A stretch of DNA of 64,000 nt, from contig NZ_CP075171.1 of NCBI RefSeq assembly GCF_021379005.1, forward strand, positions 1,922,001-1,986,000. The letters are read 5' to 3'. The position numbers were made by a program, and so were the translations under genes. The stretch is from Leptodesmis sichuanensis A121. Lineage in GTDB: Bacteria; Cyanobacteriota; Cyanobacteriia; Leptolyngbyales; Leptolyngbyaceae. Position 1 is the first letter of the stretch. The number at the start of each line of letters is the position of its first letter. The notes beneath the pieces are model-generated. The model worked only from the letters and a program-made list of their open reading frames with translations, was not told the origin of the DNA and did no database searches. Positions 47,371-56,620 of this stretch are shown piece after piece.

Positions 47371-48717
47371 ATGAATGTAGGGTTTCTGCTGGGACTAGGT
47401 GTTGGTTTAGCCCTGTTCGGTTGGTATTGGCTGCGGCTAAATCTGAAGCTCCGGCGGGTTGTGCAGCAACTTCGACCCGATCTGCTCAGTTTACCGTTTT
47501 CTTCTACCTCCCGGTTGACGCGGGCGATCGCCGCCTATCAGCAGGCCCACTGGAATCTGGAGCAAGATCTGCAGGATTTGCAGCACCTGGTTCAAGTTGC
47601 TCCGATCGGGTTCTTACAGGTGGATGAGGATAATCAGTTACTCTCCTGTAACCCCAAAGCCTGTGAATTACTTAGTCTGCAAAACTACCAGACCACCCCC
47701 CCGCGGTTGCTATTGGAACTGGTGCGTTCCTATGAATTAGATGCCCTGGTGGAGGAAACCCGTCAGACTCAGAAACCCTGTCAGAGTGAGTGGTTGTTCC
47801 ACCCTGTTAATGCCGACTTCACAAAGCTGTCGCAGCAGCAATCTCGACCTCTGCGGGGATACGGCTTTCCGCTGGCGGAGGGGCGTATTGGAGTGTTTTT
47901 AGAAAGCCGTGAGGAAACAGTGAAACTGGCCCAGCAGCGCGATCGCTGGATCTCCGATGTAGCCCATGAATTGAAAACACCCCTCACCTCGATCCGCTTA
48001 GTGGCCGAAACCCTACAAAGCCGGATCGATTCTCCAGGTCGGGAATGGGTGACTCGCCTATTACAGGAAACCATCCGTCTCAGCAATTTAGTCCAGGATC
48101 TGCTCGACTTGAACCAGCTGCAGGCGCACCCCACAACTCGTCTGACCTGTAAACTCATTGATCTGGTGCCACTAATCCATTCAGCATGGCTGAGTCTGGA
48201 ACCTTTAGCCCGAACCAAACAAGTCCAATTAGATTACATTGGCCCAGACCAGCTAGTGACTCAGGGGGATGAAGCATGGCTCTACCGGGCGTTAATCAAC
48301 CTTTTTGACAACAGCATTAAATACAGTCCGCCTCACCAAAAAATTCAAGTTCGATTGCAGCTTCAGTCAGAGGTTGAATCAGCGCCAATACCAGAGATTC
48401 AGTTGGATGTCATTGATGCTGGCCCTGGCTTTCCAGACAGCGCTTTGCCCTTCATCTTTGAACGGTTTTATCGGGCTGATCCCTCCCGTACCCGCCACGG
48501 CACTGCTGGCTCTGATCCCAAATCCCCTGAGCTATCGTACTCCAAGGATCCCACCACCTCATCCCGGCAACCCGGCAACAGTACTGGCTTGGGGCTGGCG
48601 ATCGTCAAGCAAATTGTGGAAGCTCATCAGGGACAAGTTTCAGCCAGCAATCATCCCGAAACCGGAGGCGCATGGCTGCAAATCCGCTTACCCCAGCATC
48701 CGATGGATCAGCAATAA
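47371..48717 (+). CDS. Sensor histidine kinase, SphS/PhoR-like
   Basis: The 448-residue kinase has one N-terminal membrane helix, a PAS domain (VQVAPIGFLQVDEDNQLLSCNPKA), the H-box VAHELKTPLTSIRL, N-box LINLFDNSIKYSP, G1 DAGPGFPD, F-box FERFYR and G2 GNSTGLGLAIVKQI. This layout matches SphS, the phosphate-starvation sensor of cyanobacteria, but no response regulator is adjacent, so the stimulus is uncertain. Between the F- and G2-boxes lies an extra stretch (TAGSDPKSPELSYSKDPTTSSRQP), which lengthens the ATP-lid region. Confidence 0.82.
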   Translation: MNVGFLLGLGVGLALFGWYWLRLNLKLRRVVQQLRPDLLSLPFSSTSRLTRAIAAYQQAHWNLEQDLQDLQHLVQVAPIGFLQVDEDNQLLSCNPKACELLSLQNYQTTPPRLLLELVRSYELDALVEETRQTQKPCQSEWLFHPVNADFTKLSQQQSRPLRGYGFPLAEGRIGVFLESREETVKLAQQRDRWISDVAHELKTPLTSIRLVAETLQSRIDSPGREWVTRLLQETIRLSNLVQDLLDLNQLQAHPTTRLTCKLIDLVPLIHSAWLSLEPLARTKQVQLDYIGPDQLVTQGDEAWLYRALINLFDNSIKYSPPHQKIQVRLQLQSEVESAPIPEIQLDVIDAGPGFPDSALPFIFERFYRADPSRTRHGTAGSDPKSPELSYSKDPTTSSRQPGNSTGLGLAIVKQIVEAHQGQVSASNHPETGGAWLQIRLPQHPMDQQ

Positions 48718-48873
48718 CAACCTCCTGCCTGGCACAGTGCTGAGTGCTGAGGACTGATTTAAAGCTACCCCAATCCCCAATCCCGGATCTCCGCTCCCCC
48801 GATCCCCGCCCTCCTTCCAAAGAAGGGTTTTCCCTATCTTTTATTCAGGGCTGAGAATTGTTAAGGTGGTGTC

Positions 48874-49671
48874 ATGCATGAGCGGTTACAAAAAGTGTTA
48901 TCGAGTTGGGGCGTGGCTTCCCGCCGTCAGGCAGAGCAACTGATTGCGCAGGGACGAGTCCAGGTCAATCATGAAGTTGCCCATCTGGGGCAGAAGGTGG
49001 ATCCTGTTCGCGATCGCATTTGTGTGGACGGAGTGTTGGTGAGTCCCGCCATTCAGCCTGACCCGCTGTACTTATTGCTGAATAAACCAGCAGGAGTCGT
49101 ATCTACCTGTGATGATCCCTGGGGTCGTCGCACTGTTCTCGATCTGTTACCTAAAGACCTGCAGCACGGACAGGGACTACATCCCGTGGGACGATTGGAT
49201 GCCGAGTCTACGGGTGCGTTGTTGCTGACCAACGATGGTGACCTGACCTTTTACCTGACCCATCCCCGTCATCACATTCCTAAGACTTACCAGGTCTGGG
49301 TGGAGGGCTATCCGACTCAGGAGACTTTGCGCCAGTGGCGGCAGGGAGTCTTGCTGGAAGGTCGTAAAACCTTACCTGCACAAGTTTCTGTGGTGCAGCG
49401 CCATCCCGATCGCAAGACGTTACTGGAAATCGTGCTGAAGGAAGGTCGCAATCGGCAAATCCGCCGGGTAGCTGATCAGTTAGGTCATCCCGTTGTGCTG
49501 TTACATCGCACCGCGATCGGGCCAATTCGGCTACAAAACCCTGGAGTCCCTGAGGTTCTACCAGGGTGCTACCGCCCTTTAACCGATACGGAGGTGGGTT
49601 TCTTGAACTCCCAAATTGCCCTAACATTGATTAATAGGGAGCCAATGAAAAGTGAGGAGTGCAGGGTATGA
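48874..49671 (+). CDS. RsuA/RluB-type 23S/16S rRNA pseudouridine synthase
   Basis: The 265-residue protein starts with an S4 RNA-binding domain (LQKVLSSWGVASRRQAEQLI...GRVQVN). The catalytic domain has the active-site Asp in GRLDAESTGALLLTNDGDL and a later EGRNRQIRRVADQLGHPV motif. It isomerises uridine in rRNA. It overlaps the next gene by four bases (ATGA at 49668-49671), suggesting coupling. Confidence 0.9.
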   Translation: MHERLQKVLSSWGVASRRQAEQLIAQGRVQVNHEVAHLGQKVDPVRDRICVDGVLVSPAIQPDPLYLLLNKPAGVVSTCDDPWGRRTVLDLLPKDLQHGQGLHPVGRLDAESTGALLLTNDGDLTFYLTHPRHHIPKTYQVWVEGYPTQETLRQWRQGVLLEGRKTLPAQVSVVQRHPDRKTLLEIVLKEGRNRQIRRVADQLGHPVVLLHRTAIGPIRLQNPGVPEVLPGCYRPLTDTEVGFLNSQIALTLINREPMKSEECRV

Positions 49672-50525
49672 AAAATCAGGCTCTTCAAAAGACGGGCAAT
49701 GAACAGGCAGAACTCCTGACAGAAATTGGCGCTTATCTACGTCAGGTGAGACAACTTCAGGAGTTATCGCTGGAAACAGTCGCCTCGATTACCAAAATTC
49801 CTGTTCGCACGCTGCAGGCGATCGAAGACGGAAATTTGGAACAGTTGCCTGAGCCTGTTTATATTCAGGGCTTTATTCGTCGCTATGCGGATGCGATCGG
49901 GGTCGATGGTACCGAGATTGCCAATGCTTTTCCCACGGGAGCCATCATCAAGCCAGTGAAGTCTACCTGGAAGGGCACTTTCAAAGCTCAATTGCGGCCT
50001 CTCCATCTCTATGTTCTGTATATGCTGCTTGTGGTGGGCGCGGTCAGTGGTTTATCTTACACCCTGAATCGCTCTGCAAGTCAGGCAGGCCGCTATGCGT
50101 ATTTGACAAAACCCGTTTCACCTGGTCAGTCTGTTGCTCCTGGCTCGACCGAGTTTTATGGCCCTCCTGCCCCCACTCAAATCGGTAAAACTACTGCTAA
50201 ACAAATAGCTCCAACCACATCTGGTAAGCCTGTACGAGTAGGATTGACGTTGACGGCTCAATCCTGGTTACGCATCACCGTGGATGGTAAAACAGAGTTT
50301 GAGGGCGTTTTACCCGAGGGCACCCAACGCACTTGGGAGGCCAGCAAACAGGTAGTAGTGCGGGCCGGAGACGCAGGAGCCGTGTTGGTGAGTCATAATG
50401 AGGACAAACCCCAGCTTATGGGGGAACCGGGAGCCGTTGAAGAAAAACAGTTTGATGCCAGCTCTCATGCCAGTAGCCAGTCCCTCGTGTCTCCCGCGAC
50501 GACGGGCCAAAACACGGTTTTGTAG
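49668..50525 (+). CDS. RodZ-like protein (HTH, membrane helix, DUF4115)
   Basis: The ATG at 49668 overlaps the preceding stop as ATGA and follows GAGGAGTGCAGGG, so I prefer it to the GTG at 49659. The protein has an N-terminal helix-turn-helix (IGAYLRQVRQLQELSLETVASITKIPVRTLQAIEDG), one membrane helix (LYVLYMLLVVGAVSGLSYTL) and a C-terminal DUF4115-type domain (LTLTAQSWLRITVDGKTEFEGVLPEGTQRTWEA). RodZ links MreB to the envelope in rod-shaped bacteria. The function here is inferred from architecture. Confidence 0.85.
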   Translation: MKNQALQKTGNEQAELLTEIGAYLRQVRQLQELSLETVASITKIPVRTLQAIEDGNLEQLPEPVYIQGFIRRYADAIGVDGTEIANAFPTGAIIKPVKSTWKGTFKAQLRPLHLYVLYMLLVVGAVSGLSYTLNRSASQAGRYAYLTKPVSPGQSVAPGSTEFYGPPAPTQIGKTTAKQIAPTTSGKPVRVGLTLTAQSWLRITVDGKTEFEGVLPEGTQRTWEASKQVVVRAGDAGAVLVSHNEDKPQLMGEPGAVEEKQFDASSHASSQSLVSPATTGQNTVL

Positions 50526-50536
50526 CTTGGTCTAGG

Positions 50537-50599
50537 AACCGGGTTTCTTTTCGAAAAGGTCAGCGATCTTGATGTCCTCAAGGCAGAAACCCGGTTTTT
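50537..50599 (+). terminator. Hairpin with T tract before mutL
   Basis: AACCGGGTTTCT at 50537-50548 pairs perfectly with AGAAACCCGGTT at 50585-50596 around a 36-base loop, and TTTAA follows. It ends the rluB-rodZ transcript and belongs to the AAACCGG repeat family also seen at 38944-38977. Confidence 0.65.
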
Positions 50600-50615
50600 A
50601 AGATGTGTGAAACTT

Positions 50616-52367
50616 ATGCAGTCTGGTATTGAACCGCTACCTGTCGAAGTTGTTCATCTGATTGCGGCGGGTGAGGTGATTGATTCGCTGGCAGCGGTCG
50701 TGCGAGAGCTGGCGGAAAATGCGCTAGATGCCGGAGCCACGCGGATTACGATCGCCCTCTGGCCCGATCAATGGCGAGTCCGGGTTGCCGATAATGGAAC
50801 CGGCATGGGGTTACAGGATTTACAGCAAGCGGCCTCTCCTCATAGCACCAGCAAAATTCGCGATCGGGCCGATCTCTGGCACATCACCAGCCTGGGATTT
50901 CGGGGAGAAGCCCTGTATAGTCTGGCACAACTGGCGGAATTGACCATTGCCAGCCGCCCGATCGCCCCGGCTGCCAATGGGTCAGCCATGGATCTGGAAG
51001 CCGGAGAAGGCTGGCTAGTCACCTACAATTCCCTGGGTGAAGCGGTGCAGACGCGCCCTGTGGCGATCGCTCCGGGAACGATCGTCACCGTAGAGCAATT
51101 GTTTGCTAATTTACCGGCGCGTCGTCAGGGCTTGCCCTCGTTCACCCAACAGCTAAAAGCAGTACAGGCAACCATTCACCAACTGGCCCTGGGCCATCCT
51201 CATGTCACCTGGCAGGTGCAGCAAAATGAGCGAGACTGGTTTACTTTGTTTCCCGGTGCTACAGCCCGTGAAATCCTGCCGCAAGTTCTGAGAGATGTGC
51301 AGGTTCATGATTTGCGGGAACTGGAGGTTGACGTTCAACCCGTAGAAAATGGCAGCCTGTCCACGTCTGACTCGTTCCTGCACTCTTGCTCCCTGTATGT
51401 GTTGTTGGGATTGCCCGATCGCTGTCATCGTCATCGGGCAGACTGGATTCGAGTTGCGCTCAATGGCCGATTTGTCCATCTACCAGAATTAGAACAGGCG
51501 ATTTTGACGGGGTTTCGCCGCACCTTACCCCGCGATCGCTATCCTGTCTGTATCGTGCAGTTACGAGTCCCACCGGAGCAGGTGGATTGGAATCGCCATC
51601 CCGCCAAATCAGAGGTCTATTTACACAACCTGAAGTTCTGGTGCGAGCAGATTTTGGCGGCGATCGCACAAACTCTACAACTCAATTCAAATACTCTCCC
51701 GGAAAGCTTCCATGCCAACCGACTGGGGCAACTGTTGAAAACGGCAGAAACCGCAGGTGACTATTCTGTAGCGCAAAGTGAGAGCGAAACTGAAGCAAAG
51801 GAACCCATTCACCAATCGTCTGGGTTGAAGTCCTTAAAAGCGATCGCTCAGGTACACCAAACCTACATTCTGGCAGAACACGCTGAGGGAATTTGGCTGC
51901 TGGAACAACACATCGTCCATGAACGAGTGCTGTATGAGCAGTTGGTCGATCGCTGGCAGATTGTTCCTTTACCTACTCCCATCATCTTGAACCAACTTAC
52001 CCCTGCCCAGGTAGAACAGTTGCAACGGTTGGGACTGGAAGTAGAAGCCTTCGGTGAACAAACCTGGGTTGTACGATCGGTCCCGGAGATGGTGGCCCAT
52101 CGGCAAGACTGTGCGGAGGCTTTGCTGGAACTCAGTTTGGGGGGAGATTTACCCACAGCCCAGGCCGCGATCGCCTGCCGCAGTGCAATTCGGAATGGTA
52201 CGCCCCTGACCTTATCAGAAATGCAAACCTTACTTGATCAGTGGCAGCAAACTCGAAATCCCCGCACCTGTCCCCACGGTCGGCCCATCTGTCTTACTCT
52301 CAGCGAGTCTTCTTTATCTCGATTCTTCCGGCGGCACTGGATGATTGGCAAAAGCCACGGTCTTTAA
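50616..52367 (+). CDS. mutL: DNA mismatch repair protein MutL
   Basis: The GHKL ATPase motifs are clear: RELAENALDAGATRI (Mg-binding Asn/Asp), ADNGTGMG and TSLGFRGEALYSL. Further in, PGTIVTVEQLFANLPARRQ, WNRHPAKSEV and a C-terminal dimerisation domain follow. The ATG at 50616 yields 583 residues; a GTG three codons earlier is possible. MutL couples mismatch recognition by MutS to strand removal. The C-terminal domain has the CPHGRP motif (RTCPHGRPICLTL) of MutL homologues with nuclease-type C-termini. Confidence 0.93.
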   Translation: MQSGIEPLPVEVVHLIAAGEVIDSLAAVVRELAENALDAGATRITIALWPDQWRVRVADNGTGMGLQDLQQAASPHSTSKIRDRADLWHITSLGFRGEALYSLAQLAELTIASRPIAPAANGSAMDLEAGEGWLVTYNSLGEAVQTRPVAIAPGTIVTVEQLFANLPARRQGLPSFTQQLKAVQATIHQLALGHPHVTWQVQQNERDWFTLFPGATAREILPQVLRDVQVHDLRELEVDVQPVENGSLSTSDSFLHSCSLYVLLGLPDRCHRHRADWIRVALNGRFVHLPELEQAILTGFRRTLPRDRYPVCIVQLRVPPEQVDWNRHPAKSEVYLHNLKFWCEQILAAIAQTLQLNSNTLPESFHANRLGQLLKTAETAGDYSVAQSESETEAKEPIHQSSGLKSLKAIAQVHQTYILAEHAEGIWLLEQHIVHERVLYEQLVDRWQIVPLPTPIILNQLTPAQVEQLQRLGLEVEAFGEQTWVVRSVPEMVAHRQDCAEALLELSLGGDLPTAQAAIACRSAIRNGTPLTLSEMQTLLDQWQQTRNPRTCPHGRPICLTLSESSLSRFFRRHWMIGKSHGL

Positions 52368-52566
52368 GCAATTTTCGGTAAGGTGGACACTTTCCTCAAT
52401 TGCGTAAGGTTCTGTAGACAGTGCCCACCCCCTAGGGCGTGCTTTAAAACCTTTTGGTTTTTATAGCCCTACGAAGTGGTGTTAGGACGCTATTCTGGCA
52501 CTGGTCTCTAAAAGAAGGATGAATATCTAAGGTGCTTGCCAGACAAAAATGAGTTATTGTCAAATG
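52368..52566. other. Repeat-rich gap with a possible IS630 terminus
   Basis: The interval after mutL contains an inverted pair GGTGGACACT/AGTGCCCACC (about 52382-52431) and GTGCTTTAAAACCTTTTGG, a motif shared with 58569-58587. It also has TAGCCCTACGAA at 52475-52486, identical for 12 bases to the complement of the right end of the IS630 element at 54966. It looks like the eroded end of another element. No gene is supported. Confidence 0.4.
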
Positions 52567-53932
52567 TGGTGTATGAAGAAGAATCAAGCAGCGTCCTGAC
52601 TGACTCCTGAATCGGGATGTAAATCAACGCGAATTCCATCCTTGAATTTGACTCCTTCAATCACCTCCCCTAATCGTTTGAAGCCTCGAATCCGTAACCA
52701 TCGCTTCTGAGCGCTCTGGACAAGCTTGAAGACCAACGACAGAATGCTGTCCTGGGAGACACAGCCTCGCGTTTTATCGGTTCTCAAGCGCACCGTGGCA
52801 AAAGTGGATTCAATTGGATTGGTGGTGCGCAGATGCACCCAATGCTCAGCCGGGAAATCATAGAATGCCAACAATGCGGATCGGTCTTTGGCTAAACACT
52901 CCGTGGCTTTAGGATACTTGGCTGCGTAGGTTTTGATGAATCGCTCAAAAGCCTTTTCTGCCTCATCTTTGGTGGCTGCCAGGTAGATTTGATGTAAAGC
53001 CGACTTGGCGTGGGGTTGCTGGCTTTTAGGTAAGTGGTTGAGGACATTCGCCGTTTTATGCACCCAACAACGTTGGATGCGGGTGGACGGAAATACCTGC
53101 GCGAGGGCTTTCCAAAATCCCAATGCACCATCTCCAATCGCCAACTCTGGTGCTTGCTTGAGTCCCTGGTCTTGTAAGCGTAACAACAACGGTTTCCAAC
53201 TCAACTCGGACTCGCGAAATCCAGCTTCGAGTCCGAGCAATTCCTTGCTGCCCGTATCCGTCACTCCGATCAGGACTAAAATACATTGTCGGTCATCTTC
53301 GTTGCGGATGTTGAAGTAAATCCCATCTGCCCAAACATACACATACCGCTTGCCACTGAGCGTTCGCTGTTGCCACTGCTGGTGCTCCTGAGTCCACTTC
53401 GCTTTGAGGCGGCTGATGGTACTCGCAGATAACCCGTCTGCCTGGGTGCCCAGCAACGATGCCAAAGCTTCTGAAAAATCCCCAGTCGAGACTCCTTTGA
53501 GGTACAACCAGGGCAACACCTCCTCAACACTTTGAGCGCGCTTCAAATACGGCGGCAACAACAGCGAATTAAACTTAATCCCCTGTCCGCTTCGGTCTCG
53601 CACTTTCGGAACTTGAATTTCAACCGCTCCAACCCCAGTCACAATGCTTCGTTCAGGCAAGTAGCCATTGCGCACGACCGCCTGTCGTCCTTGCTCATCT
53701 TTGAGGCTCTGGTATTGGGCTAAAAACTCCTGCAACTCGACTTCAACTGCTTGGGCAATGATTTGACGCGCACCGTTACGAACCAGTTCAGTCAGCGCAT
53801 CGCTAAATGTTCCAGGCTCATCTGGTGTTTTGAATGAAACCAGTTTATCTTGAGTCATCGGTGTATTCCTGTTTGCTGGTGTTTGTTTCTATCCAGCAGG
53901 GTACGCCGTTTTTTCATTCTTGCCGTACACCA
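52567..53932 (-). mobile_element. IS256-family insertion sequence
   Basis: A complete IS256-type transposase is bounded by short inverted ends: TGGTGTA at 52567-52573 and its complement TACACCA at 53926-53932. The similarity extends weakly a few bases further. I could not find an 8-9 bp target duplication, so the boundaries are approximate. It stands only about 12 bp from the IS630 element. Confidence 0.75.
52584..53858 (-). CDS. IS256-family transposase
   Basis: The 424-residue mutator-type DDE transposase is intact. Family marks include RNGYLPERSIVTGVGAVEIQVPKVRDRSG, VYVWADGIYFNIR (first catalytic Asp), AIGDGALGFWKAL (second Asp), RCWVHKTANVLNHLPK and RTTNPIESTFATVRLRT with the catalytic Glu. 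It starts at ATG 53858. No frameshift or stop is seen, so it could be active. Confidence 0.93.
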   Translation of the reverse strand: MTQDKLVSFKTPDEPGTFSDALTELVRNGARQIIAQAVEVELQEFLAQYQSLKDEQGRQAVVRNGYLPERSIVTGVGAVEIQVPKVRDRSGQGIKFNSLLLPPYLKRAQSVEEVLPWLYLKGVSTGDFSEALASLLGTQADGLSASTISRLKAKWTQEHQQWQQRTLSGKRYVYVWADGIYFNIRNEDDRQCILVLIGVTDTGSKELLGLEAGFRESELSWKPLLLRLQDQGLKQAPELAIGDGALGFWKALAQVFPSTRIQRCWVHKTANVLNHLPKSQQPHAKSALHQIYLAATKDEAEKAFERFIKTYAAKYPKATECLAKDRSALLAFYDFPAEHWVHLRTTNPIESTFATVRLRTDKTRGCVSQDSILSLVFKLVQSAQKRWLRIRGFKRLGEVIEGVKFKDGIRVDLHPDSGVSQDAA

Positions 53933-53944
53933 GAATTAAACATA

Positions 53945-54966
53945 GCTCGACAAAAATTTTAGGTGATTTAGACTCAAGCCTCTAAAATGCTTGCCCACAA
54001 GGGCTTTGCGAATTTCATCCTTCATTAGCAGTCCAGTGCCCGCTATTCTAGAGATAGAACTAGTGTCAGGAGTCACACCATGCCATCTCCCTACAGTTAC
54101 GACCTTCGCTGCAAAGCGATCGAGGCCGTTGGTCGTGGTGAACGCAAAAGCGAGGTCTGCCGGATGTTGCACATCAGTCGCAACACCTTGGACTTGTGGT
54201 TGAAACGTCTGGAACAAACGGGAGATTGCCGAGCCGTAACGGGATTTCAAACCGGCAGTCGGCAAAAAATTACGGATTGGGATCGCTTTCGCGCCTTTGT
54301 CCAACAGCATGGTGGCAAGACGCAAGCGCAGATGGCTCAATTGTGGGGAGACAACGTCAGTCAACAGAACATCAGTGATGCCTTGAAAAAGATTGGGGTG
54401 AGTCGGAAAAAAAAACTTACGGCTACCGAGAACGAGATGAACTCCAGCGTCAAGCGTTCCGCGAGCAGTTGAAGACGAAATCGGCAGACGAGATTATCTA
54501 TGTAGATGAAGCAGGCATTGACAACCGCGAGGATTATCCCTATGGCTACTGCGAAATTGGACAACGCTTTGCTGCCTTTAAATCAGGCAAACGGACGGAG
54601 CGAGTGAGTTGGATAGCGGCACTGTGTCAACGTCACCTAATTGCCCCTCTGACCTTTGAAGGCTCATGTAACCGAGACTTGTTCGAGATGTGGTTAGAGC
54701 ACTGTTTGCTGCCTCAGTTGCAACCAGGTAGGGTGATTGTGATTGACAATGCCAGTTTTCACCGCTCTCAATACATTGATGAAATCGTGGCTGCAGTAGG
54801 CTGTGAGATTTGGTATCTACCCGCCTATTCCCCTGACTTAAATCAAATTGAGCATTGGTGGTTTGTGCTCAAAAATTGGATGCGACAACGCTGGGATGAA
54901 TTTGACAGTTTTCGTGACTGTGTTGATGCTGCTTTCAAATATTGTCCTGACGTGCTTTCGTAGGGC
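53945..54966 (+). mobile_element. IS630-family insertion sequence
   Basis: The element lies between TA dinucleotides at 53943-53944 and 54967-54968, the IS630/Tc1 target duplication. Its ends are imperfect inverted repeats (left TAGCTCGACAAAA, right complement TAGCCCTACGAAA, 10 of 13 with TA included). It carries one transposase gene read through a frameshift. Confidence 0.7.
54080..54963 (+). CDS. IS630-family transposase, -1 frameshift fusion
   Basis: The first frame (54080-54472) encodes the helix-turn-helix part (MPSPYSYDLRCKAIEAVGRGE, MLHISRNTLDLWLKRLEQTGD). The second frame encodes the DDE part: IIYVDEAGIDN, VIVIDNASFHRS and LPAYSPDLNQIEHWWFVLKN. At a run of nine A (54410-54418) the ribosome can slip back one base and read KKTYGYRERDE, the normal family sequence. 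Both halves are otherwise intact, which supports programmed frameshifting, a known feature of several IS630 members. The coordinates span both frames. Confidence 0.88.
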
Positions 54967-54982
54967 TATAATTGGTTTTGTA

Positions 54983-55064
54983 GCGATCCCCCTAAATCCC
55001 CCTTAAAAAGGGGGACTTCCAACGGCTCGGTTCCCTCCTTGTTAAGGAGGGGTAGGGAGGATCG
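54983..55064. repeat. C/G-rich palindromic repeat
   Basis: CCCCCTAAATCCCCC meets AAAGGGGGACTT, then CGGTTCCCTCCTTG and TAAGGAGGGGTAGGG follow, giving two adjacent hairpins. An inverted copy lies at 58756-58822. The family is related in layout to 11808-11902 and the MITE core at 41345-41448. Confidence 0.8.
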
Positions 55065-55090
55065 AAGGCTTTTAAAACACAGCTTAGGAT

Positions 55091-56245
55091 GGGTGCGTGT
55101 CACCTTCTTGGTAGAAAAATTAGGCTGGAGAAGACGTGCATCTATCTGCCATAGCCATGACTCCTGAAGACCAAGCCCAACTGCAGCAGTGTGTTGATAC
55201 GATTGCCAGCATTTTGTATCGCAACACACCGGCTGAACAACTGCAAACCCTTGAAGGCATCGAGCAAGCCATCCGAACCCACGCCCAACAGAGCGTATTG
55301 CCGCAACTGGGAGTTTTTTTATTGCAGCAGCGACTGGCACAACTGACGGGTATCAGCGAACGCTCAAAAGTATCTTGGGACGCTTAAGCGTGACGAGCGA
55401 ACAAGCTCAACGATTGGACGTGAAAGCCGGTAGCCAGTTGAGTCCAATGCTGGAGCGGTGTTGTTTGCGGGTGAGTGCCAATGTCTCCTATCAACATGCG
55501 GCTCAAGATGTTGAACTGTTCACTGGGGTAACCGTGAGTGCAAGAACACAGCAACGGTTAGTCCAACGCCAAACGTTTGCTCCCCCCACAGTGGATGACC
55601 CAGTCGCAGAAGCCAGCATCGATGGCGGAACGGTGCGATTGGTCGTGGAGCCGGGTCAAAAACCCTTGTGGAAGCAGTATAAAGCGGTTCATCTGGCTCC
55701 AATGGGGGGTTGTGCGGCTTGGTTTGACGACAATGCAGCCTTGCTCGCATGGTTCAACCATCAACTGCTGGCGGTTTGTCTGGTCTGCTTGGGCGATGGT
55801 CATGATGGCATTTGGAATTTGTTTGCTCAACTGACTGATGCAGTGGAACGACGAGAGATTCTCGATTGGTTTCATTTGATGGAGAACTTGGAGAAGGTTG
55901 GAGGGTCGTTGAACCGTTTAGCAGACGCTCGGCGACGCTTGTGGCAGGGCAAGGTGGATGAAACACTGACGTTGTTTGAAGACTGCCAACTGCATCAAGC
56001 GCAGTGCTTCTGTCAGTATTTGCACAAGCATCGGCACCGCATCGTTAACTACGAGTATTACCAGAGCGAAGGCATCTGCTCGATTGGTTCAGGGGCTGTG
56101 GAATCAACGGTCAAACAGATTGACCGTCGCTTACAAATTTCGGGAGCACGTTGGAAAGCAGAGCATGTGCCGAACGTGTTAGCCCACCGCTGTGCTTACC
56201 TCAACAACCTGCTCTAATTTCCTCTCAAGAAGGTGACATGCACCC
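55091..56245 (+). mobile_element. ISKra4-family insertion sequence, complete
   Basis: The 1155-bp element begins GGGTGCGTGTCACCTTCTTG. It ends with the complement of GGGTGCATGTCACCTTCTTG, so the 20-bp ends match at 19 positions. It is flanked by the 9-bp direct repeat GCTTAGGAT (55082-55090 and 56246-56254). Two overlapping frames encode the transposase. Confidence 0.93.
55157..56217 (+). CDS. ISKra4-family transposase, two frames
   Basis: The first frame (ATG 55157, or GTG 55136, to 55387) encodes MTPEDQAQLQQCVDTIASILY and ends WDA. The second, in the -1 frame (open from before 55375 to 56217), encodes the DDE part: AEASIDGGTVRLVVEPGQ, CLGDGHDGIWNLFAQ, ILDWFHLMENLEKVGGSL and GSGAVESTVKQIDRRLQISGARW. 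ISKra4 transposases are commonly made by frameshift between overlapping frames. The overlap here (about 55365-55387) includes TCAAAAGT as a possible slip site. Confidence 0.88.
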
Positions 56246-56620
56246 GCTTAGGATTTGTGGTTAATTCATGTGACAACGAATTTAAGTTGAAAATTCTGCA
56301 GGTTAGCTATCAGTATAAAACTCATCACCCAAATGGGTGACAATGCGCTAACCCATTCTGTAAGTAATTAAATCTATTTACTTAATATTGATAGACGCAA
56401 TGAATTTTAGTCTTAAAGAATACAGTTTTTCAGTCTATTTGAATTTTATCTTTCTGTCACAAAATACGTAAATTCACCAATCTTATAGCATCGCTCAATT
56501 GCAATTCTATATTTTTATCATTTATGCCAGTGAGAATACTGGCTATATTCAATTGATTCATTTAAGCTTTTTTTAATATATTTTTTGCCAATCCATTTGC
56601 ATCTACTAGGAGGAGACGAT
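56246..56620 (+). promoter_or_regulatory. AT-rich leader of the diiron oxidase gene
   Basis: This 375-bp gene-free stretch is markedly AT-rich compared with its surroundings. It contains a small hairpin TCACCC-AAAT-GGGTGA (56325-56340). It ends with AGGAGGAGACGAT, a strong ribosome-binding site, directly before the ATG at 56621. The first nine bases are the right copy of the ISKra4 target duplication. A promoter probably lies in the AT-rich part, but no unique -35/-10 pair stands out. Confidence 0.5.

Noticed and set aside
50607-50615. GTG start for mutL
   Set aside because: Possible, but the ATG at 50616 is adequate and removes only three residues with no family support; left as an uncertainty.
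52559-53941. Target duplication of the IS256 element
   Set aside because: No 8-9 bp direct repeat was found beside the putative ends, so none is reported.
53936-54364. 142-codon minus-strand frame over the IS630 left part
   Set aside because: Shadow of the transposase gene on the other strand; the transposase frames have clear family motifs.
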